Source: Bacteroidaceae bacterium (GTDB lineage Bacteria; Bacteroidota; Bacteroidia; Bacteroidales; Bacteroidaceae). From it: a stretch of 48,656 bases of DNA. Below the pieces are notes generated by a model that did no database searches, was not told the DNA's origin, and saw nothing but the letters and a program-made list of their open reading frames with translations. Within the stretch, counting starts at the first letter, position 1. Each line of letters begins with the position of its first letter. A program made the position numbers and the translations under genes. The DNA lies in assembly GCA_017651245.1 (NCBI GenBank), contig JAGCDQ010000019.1:1-48656 (forward strand), in the 5' to 3' direction. This document shows, piece by piece, positions 31,773-39,969 of this stretch.

Positions 31773-34700
31773 TTAGTCTAATTCCAGTAATTTCTGTAGG
31801 GCTTCTTTATTCTCTTCCTCAGAGTAGAACGTGGCGAACTCCTTGGGGGACATACCAAAGTGCTCACGGAATGAGGTGGTGAAGTAGGAATGGCTGGAGA
31901 ATCCTACAGCATACGCCACCTCGCTGATGTTTGCCTTGTTGTAAGCCAACAAGTATGCTGCTTGTTTCAGACGGAATGAGCGGATAAAGATATTAGGTGA
32001 CACCCCATAACGCTTCTTCATCTTACGGTTCAGGTGAACACGGCTGATGGCGACTTCTTCGCACAGCTGTTGTACCGTGAAGTCCGATTCATCCAAATGC
32101 TTCTTGATGATGTCATTCACACGGGAGAAGAACTTCTCTTGTGCATTCTCCAGCTTTGGTGTAGGCATTTCGTTCGCGGTTTCGGCACGATTAGCTTTGT
32201 TGCGTAGTGTTTCGCGCACATGCAGCACTTGACTAATGGCAGAACGCAGCACCACGATGTTGATCGGTTTCTCCAGATAATGATCCACCTGCATGTTGAG
32301 GCTTTGTAAGCGCAAGACTTCATCACCTTCACCTGTCAGCAAGATGACAGGGAGATTGTTGGTCTCAGGGTTTGACTTGATCAATTGACAGAGTCCAATA
32401 CCGTTGCCGTCAGGCATGTTGTAATCGGTGATCACCACGTCTGGACGGTGTGCCAACACCTTCTTCCAGGCACTGTTACCTGAATAGGCTGTGATGATAT
32501 TATAGTCTTTGCCCAACTGTTTGCTCATGAAGTCGGAGAGTTCCATATCATCATCCACCAATAGGAGGGTGGCACGAGTCTTGTCGGTGTGTGCCTGCAT
32601 GCCATTGAAATAGGGGAAATGCAGCACAAATTCCACGCCTACAGGATCTGCATTCCTTGCCTCAATGCTTCCGTGGTGGAGTTTTACCAATTCATGGACA
32701 AGATTCAGTCCAATGCCTGAACCGTTGGAATCGGCACCAGCACTCCCCTGATAGAAGCGTTCCCACAGGTGTTGCAGATCCTCCTCTGAGAGTTGTGGTC
32801 CACTATTGTAGAAATGTAGCACCACATGATTTTCTTCTATGCCACTCCTGGCAATCACCTTCCCGCCTTGTGGCGTGAATTTGAAAGCATTGCTCAGCAG
32901 ATTTGTGATGATTTTCTCAAAGTGCGTCGTATCCATCATCATTGGGAGTTCCTCCTCTTCGTGCTCGATTTCGAAAGTGATGTCCTTCACTTTGGCGATT
33001 CCCTCGAACTGTTCAAACACGCGGTCAGCATACTCCACATAATCATGCTCTTCTGGATGCAGCACCATCTGTCCTGAGTCAATCTTGCGGATATCTGTAA
33101 TCTGTTTCACAATATCCAACAGGCGGTCACAGTTGTGTTGCATCACCTCGTAGAGTGATAGATGATCGGGGTCTGCATCCTCTGTCATCAGTTGCTTCAG
33201 AGGCGACTCAATCATGGTCAGTGGGGAACGCAATTCGTGTGCAATAGACGTGAAGAGGTTGAGCTTTTCCTCCTTCATGCGGTTCTGCTCAGCCGTATGG
33301 CGAAGTTGTTCCTTTTGCTGCTTACGCAATTTGATTTGGTGATAGATAAAGTATGCGATGGCAAGGATGATGAGCATATAGATGAGGAATGCCCAGATGG
33401 TGGCGTACCAAGGAGCTGCCACATGAATGGTGATGGCATTTTCAGCACATTCCGTTGGATTATCTTCCAAATAGGCACGCACACGGAAGGTGTAAGTGCC
33501 AGGAGGCAGCGCAGAGAAACGGGCATTCGGCACAGTCACATCCGTGTGCCATTGCTTTTCGAGTCCTTCCAGAATGTATTCGTAGTGGATGCGTTCTGGA
33601 TCTCCCAGTTCCACAGATGAGAACTCAATGTTGAAAGTGGCATTGTCATGTTCCAGCCAGATTTCTTTGGCATAGAAGATGCTCGCATCCATCTTTTCCG
33701 TGTTGAGTGGTGTGGTGAAGCTGGTGAAATAGACAGGTTCCACCTTCGTCGGACGATTGGTGATGAGTTCCGGAGTGAAGCAGATGATACCATTGTCGCC
33801 TCCAAAGAGAATGTAACCGTGCCCTGGCTTCACAAACGAGTTTCGATGGAACTCGCCCACTTCATAACCGCTAAAAGAAGAGTAGTTGCGCACCTCGTGT
33901 GTTTTCTTGTCCACAGAGGCGATGTTGATGCGTGTGGCAAGCCAGATATGTGTGTCTGTCGTTGTGATGGTGCAGATGTCGGGGCATGATAAGCCTTGTT
34001 CCTTTCCGAAGAAATCTTGCTTTCCATTCTTGAGATGATAGATCAAGAGTCCCTCCTCGGTGGCAATCAGAATGTCATCACCATCTTGTTGGATGGAAGT
34101 TGAGTTGCTGATGCGATTACCATTCAGGTTAATCTCCTCGTGCTTGCCGCTCGATGCATTGTAGGAAAAGACTCCTGTACTGGAACCTACCCACAAAGTC
34201 CCTATTGAGTCTTGCAGCAAACTGCTCACCCATTGGTTGTAGGTGAAGGGGAAAGTCAACCGGTTGAAAGTCTTGTCCTTCACGTTGACGCAGACGATGC
34301 CATGTCCATTCGTGCCAATGAGAAGTTTGTCCTCTTCTTTGTTGTAACACATCGTCATCACCAGTTCCTGACCGATTTCTTCCAGACCTCTATTGTTCCA
34401 TTTTCCGTTTTCCAACCACTGCACGCCGCCACCATAAGTGCCTGCCCATATAGTGCCATGCAGGTCAATCTTCACGTCCTGAATCAGCAGGGAGTTCAAC
34501 CCGTTGTTGATGGGGCGTGCCGTTGCCAGATGCATGCCGTCTGTCGTGAACACACCGCATCCGTCAGTACCCACCCAATAATTTTCCTGACTATCTATGG
34601 TCATGGATGTGATGCACGTAGCATTGTTGCGATTGCCGAGTGGGGAAATAGCGTGGTAGTGGAAACAGTCGTTTTGAGGGGGGATGACCACCAGACCCTT

Positions 34701-35696
34701 TTGTAGGAAAGCGGCGATGATGTTACCCTTTTGGTCTTCCTTCAGATCCATCACCTTGCCGTAAGAGATGTTGAGGTCGGCGGTCATGTCGTAGAGGGCA
34801 TCAATGGAATGCACCTCACCCGTTTTCTTGTATTCCCAGATGCCGCGTCCGTCTGTGCCGACCAGAATGCGGTTGTCGTGGGTGCGCAAGATGGCGCTGA
34901 TGAACAAGTCGCTTGTGTTGGCACCATCAGGTTCATGCACGAGATTCTCCTTCTGATTATAAATAAGGAGTCCATGATTGGTGCCAATCAGCATACCATC
35001 ATTCGTCTCCAACAGACGTGTGACGGTGCTGTTCTCCATGATGGCAGCCGCTTTGGGCGTGTAATTGAGAGTGTGCGGTTGGAAGTTCTTCAGGTTGAAA
35101 CACACTAACTTGATGACGCGTCCGATAGCCCATAGGCGTTGCTGCTTGTCAATGACGGGATGCGTGATAAATCCCTCACGAAGCGCCTTGTTTAGTTTGT
35201 CCGACAAGGTGTGGTCCACTTTCATTGTCTTCGTGTTGAGCACATAACTGCCAAATCCGTCAGTCGTGACGAGTTTGTGGTTCTCTTTCGGGTAGTTGAG
35301 GATGCTATTGGTGTTATAACCATAGATGCTGTCCTCCTGCTCCGACAAGAAGATGTGCTCAAAGTGCATGGTACGCGCATCCAGTAGGAACAGTCCATTC
35401 GTGGTATAGACCCAGAATTTGCTGTCTCCTACCTCGCTTACGCCGTTCGACATTTGGAAGAGCTGCCTACCATCCTTGGTGGTGGGCAGATATTGGAACT
35501 TGGTACCGTCGAATAGCCCTAAGCTGTTCGACCCCGACACCCATACGAATCCTCTTGAGTCAAGATCCACATGGTGGCAGTTGTTTGTTTTCAGTCCGTG
35601 TTGCGTTGTGTAGAGTCGAATGACTTGTGCCGTCAGCCTTAATGGTGTAATGCATAAATAGGCTAATAATAGGCATCCAATGAAACGATACTTCAT
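31773..35696 (-). CDS. Hybrid two-component system regulator (HTCS)
   Basis: One-protein sensor and regulator that detects a glycan breakdown product in the periplasm and activates glycan-use genes. The 1307 residues have a signal peptide (RLTA, then Gln), fourteen-bladed propeller-type sensor (about 25-690; repeats such as DSRGFVWVSGSN, DSIGTLWVGSSTG), a Y_Y_Y domain (about 695-765), one membrane helix (about 775-797), histidine kinase (His820 in SIAHELRSP; ATPase NLLSNAFKFTPQGG, GSGIGLNLV), receiver (phospho-acceptor Asp1091 in VVITDYNMPDG; LEKPI) and AraC-type HTH (about 1190-1295; VGFSSHSYFTTSFREHFG). All catalytic residues are present. It lies between the xylan-type enzyme run and the unknown 1158-residue protein, so it probably controls both. 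Confidence 0.96.
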   Translation of the reverse strand: MKYRFIGCLLLAYLCITPLRLTAQVIRLYTTQHGLKTNNCHHVDLDSRGFVWVSGSNSLGLFDGTKFQYLPTTKDGRQLFQMSNGVSEVGDSKFWVYTTNGLFLLDARTMHFEHIFLSEQEDSIYGYNTNSILNYPKENHKLVTTDGFGSYVLNTKTMKVDHTLSDKLNKALREGFITHPVIDKQQRLWAIGRVIKLVCFNLKNFQPHTLNYTPKAAAIMENSTVTRLLETNDGMLIGTNHGLLIYNQKENLVHEPDGANTSDLFISAILRTHDNRILVGTDGRGIWEYKKTGEVHSIDALYDMTADLNISYGKVMDLKEDQKGNIIAAFLQKGLVVIPPQNDCFHYHAISPLGNRNNATCITSMTIDSQENYWVGTDGCGVFTTDGMHLATARPINNGLNSLLIQDVKIDLHGTIWAGTYGGGVQWLENGKWNNRGLEEIGQELVMTMCYNKEEDKLLIGTNGHGIVCVNVKDKTFNRLTFPFTYNQWVSSLLQDSIGTLWVGSSTGVFSYNASSGKHEEINLNGNRISNSTSIQQDGDDILIATEEGLLIYHLKNGKQDFFGKEQGLSCPDICTITTTDTHIWLATRINIASVDKKTHEVRNYSSFSGYEVGEFHRNSFVKPGHGYILFGGDNGIICFTPELITNRPTKVEPVYFTSFTTPLNTEKMDASIFYAKEIWLEHDNATFNIEFSSVELGDPERIHYEYILEGLEKQWHTDVTVPNARFSALPPGTYTFRVRAYLEDNPTECAENAITIHVAAPWYATIWAFLIYMLIILAIAYFIYHQIKLRKQQKEQLRHTAEQNRMKEEKLNLFTSIAHELRSPLTMIESPLKQLMTEDADPDHLSLYEVMQHNCDRLLDIVKQITDIRKIDSGQMVLHPEEHDYVEYADRVFEQFEGIAKVKDITFEIEHEEEELPMMMDTTHFEKIITNLLSNAFKFTPQGGKVIARSGIEENHVVLHFYNSGPQLSEEDLQHLWERFYQGSAGADSNGSGIGLNLVHELVKLHHGSIEARNADPVGVEFVLHFPYFNGMQAHTDKTRATLLLVDDDMELSDFMSKQLGKDYNIITAYSGNSAWKKVLAHRPDVVITDYNMPDGNGIGLCQLIKSNPETNNLPVILLTGEGDEVLRLQSLNMQVDHYLEKPINIVVLRSAISQVLHVRETLRNKANRAETANEMPTPKLENAQEKFFSRVNDIIKKHLDESDFTVQQLCEEVAISRVHLNRKMKKRYGVSPNIFIRSFRLKQAAYLLAYNKANISEVAYAVGFSSHSYFTTSFREHFGMSPKEFATFYSEEENKEALQKLLELD

Positions 35697-35989
35697 TGCT
35701 TTTATGTTCTTATAGTTAGTGTCTTAATTCTGAATTACGGGGGCAAAGATACGACATTTTTGTAACATGAGCGCAAATTCCCTTCATTTTTTTTACGTTA
35801 CATGGTGAAACATATCTTTTCAGTTATGAAACATCGCCACATTATTATTATTAAATATGTAACCAGTTTTTCCATTTTTGGTAACACCCCTTGTTTCGTA
35901 ATTGAAAATTCTATACCTTTGCGGCATCTTTTCGAAGAAAACAACCATTTTTTATAGTTAAATCTTTTATTAATTCAATTTTTTCCATT
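35697..35989. promoter_or_regulatory. Divergent control region between HTCS and the 1158-residue protein gene
   Basis: Contains TATCTTTG on the minus strand (35751-35744; TTTG 22 bp further up) for the HTCS gene, and TTG 35891-35893/N20/TACCTTTG 35914-35921 on the plus strand for the 1158-residue protein. Between them GTAAC or its complement occurs four times (35762, 35797, 35859, 35881), mostly as ATGTAAC/GTTACAT. These could be binding sites, possibly for the HTCS itself. Confidence 0.6.
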
Positions 35990-38900
35990 ATGAAGAAATT
36001 CTTACTTACAGCAGCAATGCTCGTCATGGGTTTTGTTGCAACGTTTGCCCAAAATTGGGAGGTGGGTCAAGATATTACCGCCGACCTTGAATGGGGGAAC
36101 CTGAGTTTCACTAATAATCCAATGGATTATTGGGAAACAAATAATGCAAATGGAAGTGTAACCACAACAGGAGGAGCGTTTGAGAACTATAATGGTTCTA
36201 CAACAGAGCTTTTCCAGACGGTGAATCTTCCATTGAAGGGTAAATACAAATTGGAGTGTCAGGGTTATTATCGTGGTGGTTCCTCCGGTGGTCCTGATGA
36301 TGGCACTAGCACAAGTAGTAGTGAGACGAATAATCCAATAGTTACCACGTCAGGTGCTAATCAATGTGCATACAATTACCTCCTGAAGGATGATGGTTAT
36401 TGGAATGACAATGCATATCTTTCAGTGATTAATCAGAACTACAACGAGAAAACTAAAACCTACACTGATGGGCATTGGTTCAAGGCTCCTTTGATGCCAC
36501 GTCTTTATGAGGCACAGCAAGAGCGTATATTTAACGAACCTGTACCGGTCAGTGGAAATCGTCCAGATGACAATAGTAATTGGAACAGATCCGACTACTA
36601 TTATGATGAATTAGGTTGCTATGGTCCTACTTCTTTCCCTGGTTCCCTAGCTTGGTTTGAGTCGGGCAAATATCTTCCAAAGGATGGTTACAACTCTGTT
36701 GAATTCTTTGTCACCAAGGCAGGTAAAGTGAAAGTTGGTGTGAAGAGAGTGGGTAACGTTGATGGTGACACTTTCTTCGTGACAGACTTTAAGATGTACT
36801 ATATGGGTGCCGTAAGTGAAGATGATGAATTGATGGTTCTGCAAGGTGACTGCGATGATCTTATGACAGAACTGGCGGAAATAAGAGACGATGAGAATAA
36901 CAAGGGCTATGTGAGCAAGAGGCTTGAAGATGAATTGATGAGCTTTGAAATGTATAACGGAAATGACCCATATAGTTTCAATCTTGAAGAGGCCAAAGCC
37001 GCAAAAGAAGAATTGGATGCAATGAAGGCTGGTGCTACAAAAGCGCTGAATGATGTTGTGTCTCTGAAGAGTGCTATTGTGTCTGCCAGTGCTTTGGTGG
37101 AAAACACCGATTTTGACGGCAAAGCAGCCCTTGAAGCAGCTCTTGAAGCAGCAAAGACAAGCATCTCTCCGACTTATGCATATGTAGAAGGTAAAGATGA
37201 TTGGGACATTTTTGAGAAATTGACTGAAAATCTTAATGCTGCACGTTTGAACTACTTGAAGTCTTCTCCAATGGGTGAAGATGGCTCATGGGACTTTACT
37301 GCTTTCGTCAGCTTCCCATGGTTCTGTAATCCTGAATTTGAGCCAACATGGGATGCTGAAAATAAGGTTTGGGTTCCAAACGAGGCAGCTCTTGCTACCG
37401 AATGGGGATCGGAAGATGATACTGATGGAACTGCTACAGGTTGGACGGTGCGAGAAGTAGATGGTCAACGAGTTGATGTACAAATCTCAGAGACCACTCT
37501 TGCCGACAAAGTACCATTTAACGGCGACAAGAATTCTGTGGGTCAGTGGTATCAGGTGAACAATGGTCTTGTTCTTTATTGGAATGATAAATTCACTTGT
37601 GTGAAGAAATGGGATGGACCTCACAACGAAGATGGCGTTCGTGAAATTGCTCAGAATGTTGTTGGTGTTCCTAATGGTTTCTATAAACTGAAGGCTTTTG
37701 GTCAGACTTGGCCTAACAACTGGGAAGGGAACCCTTGTTTGTGTCGTATTTACATTCAATCTGGTGACCAGATTTCGGAATCTCCATACCTCGAGATTGG
37801 TGACTGGTGGGGTCCTGCTAATGTTGACCAATGGAAAGAGCTGGAAACAGACATGATTCAGGTGAAAGATGGTACTCTGAAAATTGCTGGTCACGATAAT
37901 GGTTTCATTGCGTGGACAGGTTTCCGTCTCTACTATTATGGTGAGACCCCTAACTTCACAGCGATGTTGAAGCAGGGTCTTGACGCAGCGAAGGAAGCAG
38001 TTGCAGCATTGCCTTTCAAGGGTGACCAGAAGGCCGTTAATGCAATCCTCGCTACAATTCCTGAGACTATTCCTGACGGTAATGCTTATGAGGCAGCTTC
38101 TAAGACTCTTGTTGAGGCTAATGACTACATCAACAAGGCTAAGGCAGCTACTGTAGGCTGGAAGACTCCAGATCAGTTCCTTGAGTTGGCTCAAGCAAAG
38201 GCAGATGATGATATCGAAGTGGGAACATTCTTGCTGACTGCCTATGAAGCAGTATTGGAATTTTCAGAATCTGATGACGCTGTTTACACAGAAGCTATCG
38301 ACTATGACAACCGATATAAGGCATACGACTTTTATGTTCTCTATCGTGAATCTTTTGGCGATTACCTCAAGGAACAAGCTGTAGCAACTCTTATCTCTGA
38401 GCAGAATGCTTATCTGGCAGAAAACTTCGCTACTGTAGAGAAGCTGGATGAGTTCAAGAATGCACTTGGCATTCCTTACAATCAGGCTGTCTTTGCAAAA
38501 AAAGGTATCGACAAGGCGACTTTGTCAGATCCTAAGGATGTTACTTTCTTGATGATCAATCCATACTTCTCTGAAGGTCCAGAAAAGGGTTGGATAGCAA
38601 ATGGAACAGGCGTGGCACAGGATGGTGAATTTGCTTTGGATGAAAACGGTCATCAAACTCTTGCTGAGCTTTGGGATCGTGGTGCATTCACATTCTCTCA
38701 GGTGGTTTCTGGCTTGCCAGCAGGTACTTACGAACTCCGTACACGTGCGCTCTATCGCAATGGCAGTGGAGTCAACAAAACTGATTTTGATGCATACGTG
38801 GCAGCTGGCGACGAAGAGAAATGGGATGGTCACAATGCAGAACTCTTTATGAAGTCAGGTAACACAAAAACTACGTCATACGTTAAGTCTATCTATTCGC

Positions 38901-39466
38901 TTAGAGCTACTGAATACTCATGGACACAGTATGTTACTAAATGGGAATACGATTCAAATGACGATAAGAATTACCCCACTGCAATCAGATATATGGCTGG
39001 TACTATTGCTGACGCAGATAAATCAGAAGCTATCTCATACACAGAAGATGCAGCAAATTCATGGTGGTTCGATGCTAAGATTGATGCGGTCAATGAGGAC
39101 TTTGATGATGTAACTTATTATTTCCCAACTTCTACTCAGGGCTTCTATTCTGCCTGCAAGAAGAATCCAGACGCATATAACAGTTCTGTATTGTTCTATC
39201 TGCCAGAGACGGGCAGCCTTGAAGTTGGTATCTCCAAGAATGAGGGTGTCACGCAAGACTGGGTTATTATGGAGCAGTTCGAACTCTTCTACCTGGGTAA
39301 GGTGGCTCCAACTGCTATCAATGAGGTTGTTGAAGCAACTACTGAAGGTGAAGGCGCAGTTGAGTACTACAGCATCAACGGTGTGAAGCTCAACGCTCCT
39401 CAGGCGGGTCTCAACATTGTGAAGTATGCTAACGGTGTTGTTCGTAAAGTCTTCATCAACAAGTAA
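35990..39466 (+). CDS. Large secreted three-module protein of unknown function
   Basis: No recognised family. The 1158 residues begin with a signal peptide (VATFA, then Gln). Three beta-rich modules of similar plan follow: A about 22-268, B about 425-660, C about 850-1115. Each has a start like LPxGxYxL (LPLKGKYKLECQGYYRGG; VPNGFYKLKAFGQTW; LPAGTYELRTRALYRNG) and ends in a strand like FKMYYMG, FRLYYYG or FELFYLG, the look of jelly-roll carbohydrate-binding modules. Acidic helical linkers (about 270-420 and 665-850, Ala/Glu/Lys-rich) separate them. The last 33 residues (YYSINGVKLNAPQAG onward) resemble the sorting-type tails of its neighbours. It diverges from the HTCS and has a strong promoter and terminator. 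A surface glycan-binding role is an inference. Confidence 0.82.
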   Translation: MKKFLLTAAMLVMGFVATFAQNWEVGQDITADLEWGNLSFTNNPMDYWETNNANGSVTTTGGAFENYNGSTTELFQTVNLPLKGKYKLECQGYYRGGSSGGPDDGTSTSSSETNNPIVTTSGANQCAYNYLLKDDGYWNDNAYLSVINQNYNEKTKTYTDGHWFKAPLMPRLYEAQQERIFNEPVPVSGNRPDDNSNWNRSDYYYDELGCYGPTSFPGSLAWFESGKYLPKDGYNSVEFFVTKAGKVKVGVKRVGNVDGDTFFVTDFKMYYMGAVSEDDELMVLQGDCDDLMTELAEIRDDENNKGYVSKRLEDELMSFEMYNGNDPYSFNLEEAKAAKEELDAMKAGATKALNDVVSLKSAIVSASALVENTDFDGKAALEAALEAAKTSISPTYAYVEGKDDWDIFEKLTENLNAARLNYLKSSPMGEDGSWDFTAFVSFPWFCNPEFEPTWDAENKVWVPNEAALATEWGSEDDTDGTATGWTVREVDGQRVDVQISETTLADKVPFNGDKNSVGQWYQVNNGLVLYWNDKFTCVKKWDGPHNEDGVREIAQNVVGVPNGFYKLKAFGQTWPNNWEGNPCLCRIYIQSGDQISESPYLEIGDWWGPANVDQWKELETDMIQVKDGTLKIAGHDNGFIAWTGFRLYYYGETPNFTAMLKQGLDAAKEAVAALPFKGDQKAVNAILATIPETIPDGNAYEAASKTLVEANDYINKAKAATVGWKTPDQFLELAQAKADDDIEVGTFLLTAYEAVLEFSESDDAVYTEAIDYDNRYKAYDFYVLYRESFGDYLKEQAVATLISEQNAYLAENFATVEKLDEFKNALGIPYNQAVFAKKGIDKATLSDPKDVTFLMINPYFSEGPEKGWIANGTGVAQDGEFALDENGHQTLAELWDRGAFTFSQVVSGLPAGTYELRTRALYRNGSGVNKTDFDAYVAAGDEEKWDGHNAELFMKSGNTKTTSYVKSIYSLRATEYSWTQYVTKWEYDSNDDKNYPTAIRYMAGTIADADKSEAISYTEDAANSWWFDAKIDAVNEDFDDVTYYFPTSTQGFYSACKKNPDAYNSSVLFYLPETGSLEVGISKNEGVTQDWVIMEQFELFYLGKVAPTAINEVVEATTEGEGAVEYYSINGVKLNAPQAGLNIVKYANGVVRKVFINK

Positions 39467-39521
39467 TCAAGACGAAATAGTAATATAAGTTTTTGGTTAA
39501 ATATAATATTCTGTAAGGAGG

Positions 39522-39550
39522 GGGCGTGTCGTGAAGACACGCCCTTTCTT
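39522..39550 (+). terminator. Terminator of the 1158-residue protein gene
   Basis: GGGCGTGTC (39522-39530) pairs with GACACGCCC (39535-39543) around GTGAA (read GTGAA loop), followed by TTTCTTTTTT. Confidence 0.88.
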
Positions 39551-39688
39551 TTTTAATAGGAAAGATTGCGCCGTCGGCGCCGAAGGAAAAATATGAAAAA
39601 ACAAGTAAAGATATAAAATAATTTCCACTTAAATATATTTTTCTTTTACCTTAGCAAAAAATGTTTTTTTACTTAGGAGTATTTTATA

Positions 39689-39772
39689 TTCCAAGGCTTG
39701 GAACGTACATTCCAAACCTTGGAACGTATATTTCAAACTTTGGAATGTACGTTCCAAAGTTTGAAATATAAA
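39689..39772. repeat. Four tandem 21-bp palindromic units
   Basis: Units start at 39689, 39710, 39731 and 39752. Each has the form TTCCAA-N3-TTGGAA followed by a 6-bp spacer of CGTACA/CGTATA/TGTACG type; units 3 and 4 are slightly diverged. At a higher level units 3-4 form a perfect 19-bp inverted repeat (39727-39745 with 39752-39770, 6-nt loop) and units 1-2 a 13-bp one with one mismatch. Either a multi-site operator array or two large adjacent hairpins. Confidence 0.85.
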
Positions 39773-39919
39773 TTTTCTTTAAGTGTAAGAACAAATTATA
39801 TTAAGACTAAAAACTTTTTCACTATGGTCTTGTCTATTTTTTTACGATAGTCTTTCTTTCATGGCAATTTTGTCCTATCTTTTTTTTGAATTGTCCGATG
39901 CCATCTAAAATAATAGTAT

Positions 39920-39927
39920 TACCTTTG
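39920..39927 (+). promoter_or_regulatory. -7 box before the GH97-GH31 operon
   Basis: TACCTTTG, about 42 nt before the chosen ATG. The nearest TTG/TTTG upstream gives a spacer of 26 bp or more, so the -33 box is poor. Confidence 0.5.
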
Positions 39928-39969
39928 CAACCATAATTTTCTCAAAACCTATAGTATAATATGTGTAAT

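Larger units (their letters stand above)
39551..39969. other. A/T-rich intergenic region before the GH97-GH31 pair
   Basis: No gene seen. It holds a small GCGCC-GTC-GGCGC hairpin (39568-39580), a four-unit 21-bp palindromic array (39689-39772) and the GH97 promoter -7 box (39920-39927). The rest is A/T-rich sequence without clear structure. Confidence 0.6.

Noticed and set aside
39689-39772. Possible CRISPR array
   Set aside because: Units are 21-bp contiguous palindromes with no unique spacers, and no cas genes are present.
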